Positions 22,055 through 22,066 of a stretch of 22,066 nucleotides of DNA are shown in pieces; positions within the stretch are counted from its first letter, which is position 1; each line of letters starts with the position of its first letter. Below the pieces are notes generated by a model that worked only from the letters and a program-made list of their open reading frames with translations, was not told the origin of the DNA and ran no database searches. The DNA is taken from NCBI GenBank assembly GCA_964393115.1, contig CAYMST010000056.1, positions 1 to 22,066 on the forward strand. Reading direction: 5' to 3'. The translations under genes and the position numbers were made by a program. Origin of the DNA: CAYMST01 sp964393115 (GTDB lineage: Bacteria; Bacteroidota; Bacteroidia; Cytophagales; Cyclobacteriaceae).

Positions 22055-22066
22055 TAGTTTCTTCTT

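Overview
The window is chromosomal DNA from a Bacteroidota bacterium, most likely of the order Cytophagales. Three things point there. The base composition is about 38-40% G+C. Several genes have promoters fitting the Bacteroidota pattern (TTG-like -33 box, about 20 nt, TAnnTTTG). Several small families look restricted to the phylum: the protein after ligA, the small protein beside the molybdenum cofactor genes, the bipartite MobA-like protein, and the acyltransferase. No phage, transposase, CRISPR, tRNA or rRNA was recognised. The taxonomic call is inference from gene content.

Left part (1-7800). The 3' end of a barrel-like protein gene is followed by a three-gene overlapping unit: ligA (NAD-dependent DNA ligase), a conserved protein of unknown function, and dapA (lysine/meso-diaminopimelate pathway). 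A 543-bp gene-free stretch with several inverted repeats precedes a small four-helix membrane protein. Two leftward genes follow, a secreted DUF1287/NlpC-P60-like protein and ffh (signal recognition particle GTPase), separated by a clear intrinsic terminator. A tiny 48-aa lipoprotein gene sits in the next gap.

Molybdenum cofactor region (8092-12200). moeA and moaC diverge from a 16-bp gap. moaC overlaps a bipartite MobA-like guanylyltransferase gene, and a moaD-moaE pair converges on it from the right. moaA and the MogA/MoaB adenylyltransferase are absent from the window. A gap rich in inverted repeats separates moaD from a small conserved protein gene.

Middle (12200-18200). This part holds a protein of unknown family, a Nudix hydrolase, a 957-bp gene-poor gap, an isolated SiaC-family (DUF1987) phosphoprotein gene, and a leftward pair of a NeuD/PglD-like acyltransferase and trhO (tRNA U34 hydroxylase). 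A shared bidirectional terminator lies between siaC and trhO. A small conserved protein and a lipoprotein follow.

Right end (18226-22054). A leftward, tightly packed unit runs murA, then a ribulose-phosphate-3-epimerase-like domain fused to a KdsD-type CBS module, then a DAHP-synthase-like enzyme, then a KdsC-type phosphatase. The last three mirror the logic of Kdo biosynthesis (sugar-phosphate interconversion, PEP condensation, dephosphorylation) but with substituted or altered enzymes. This is the best candidate in the window for an undescribed pathway: a dedicated route to a 3-deoxy-ulosonate for the cell envelope. MurA carries Asp in place of the fosfomycin-target Cys.
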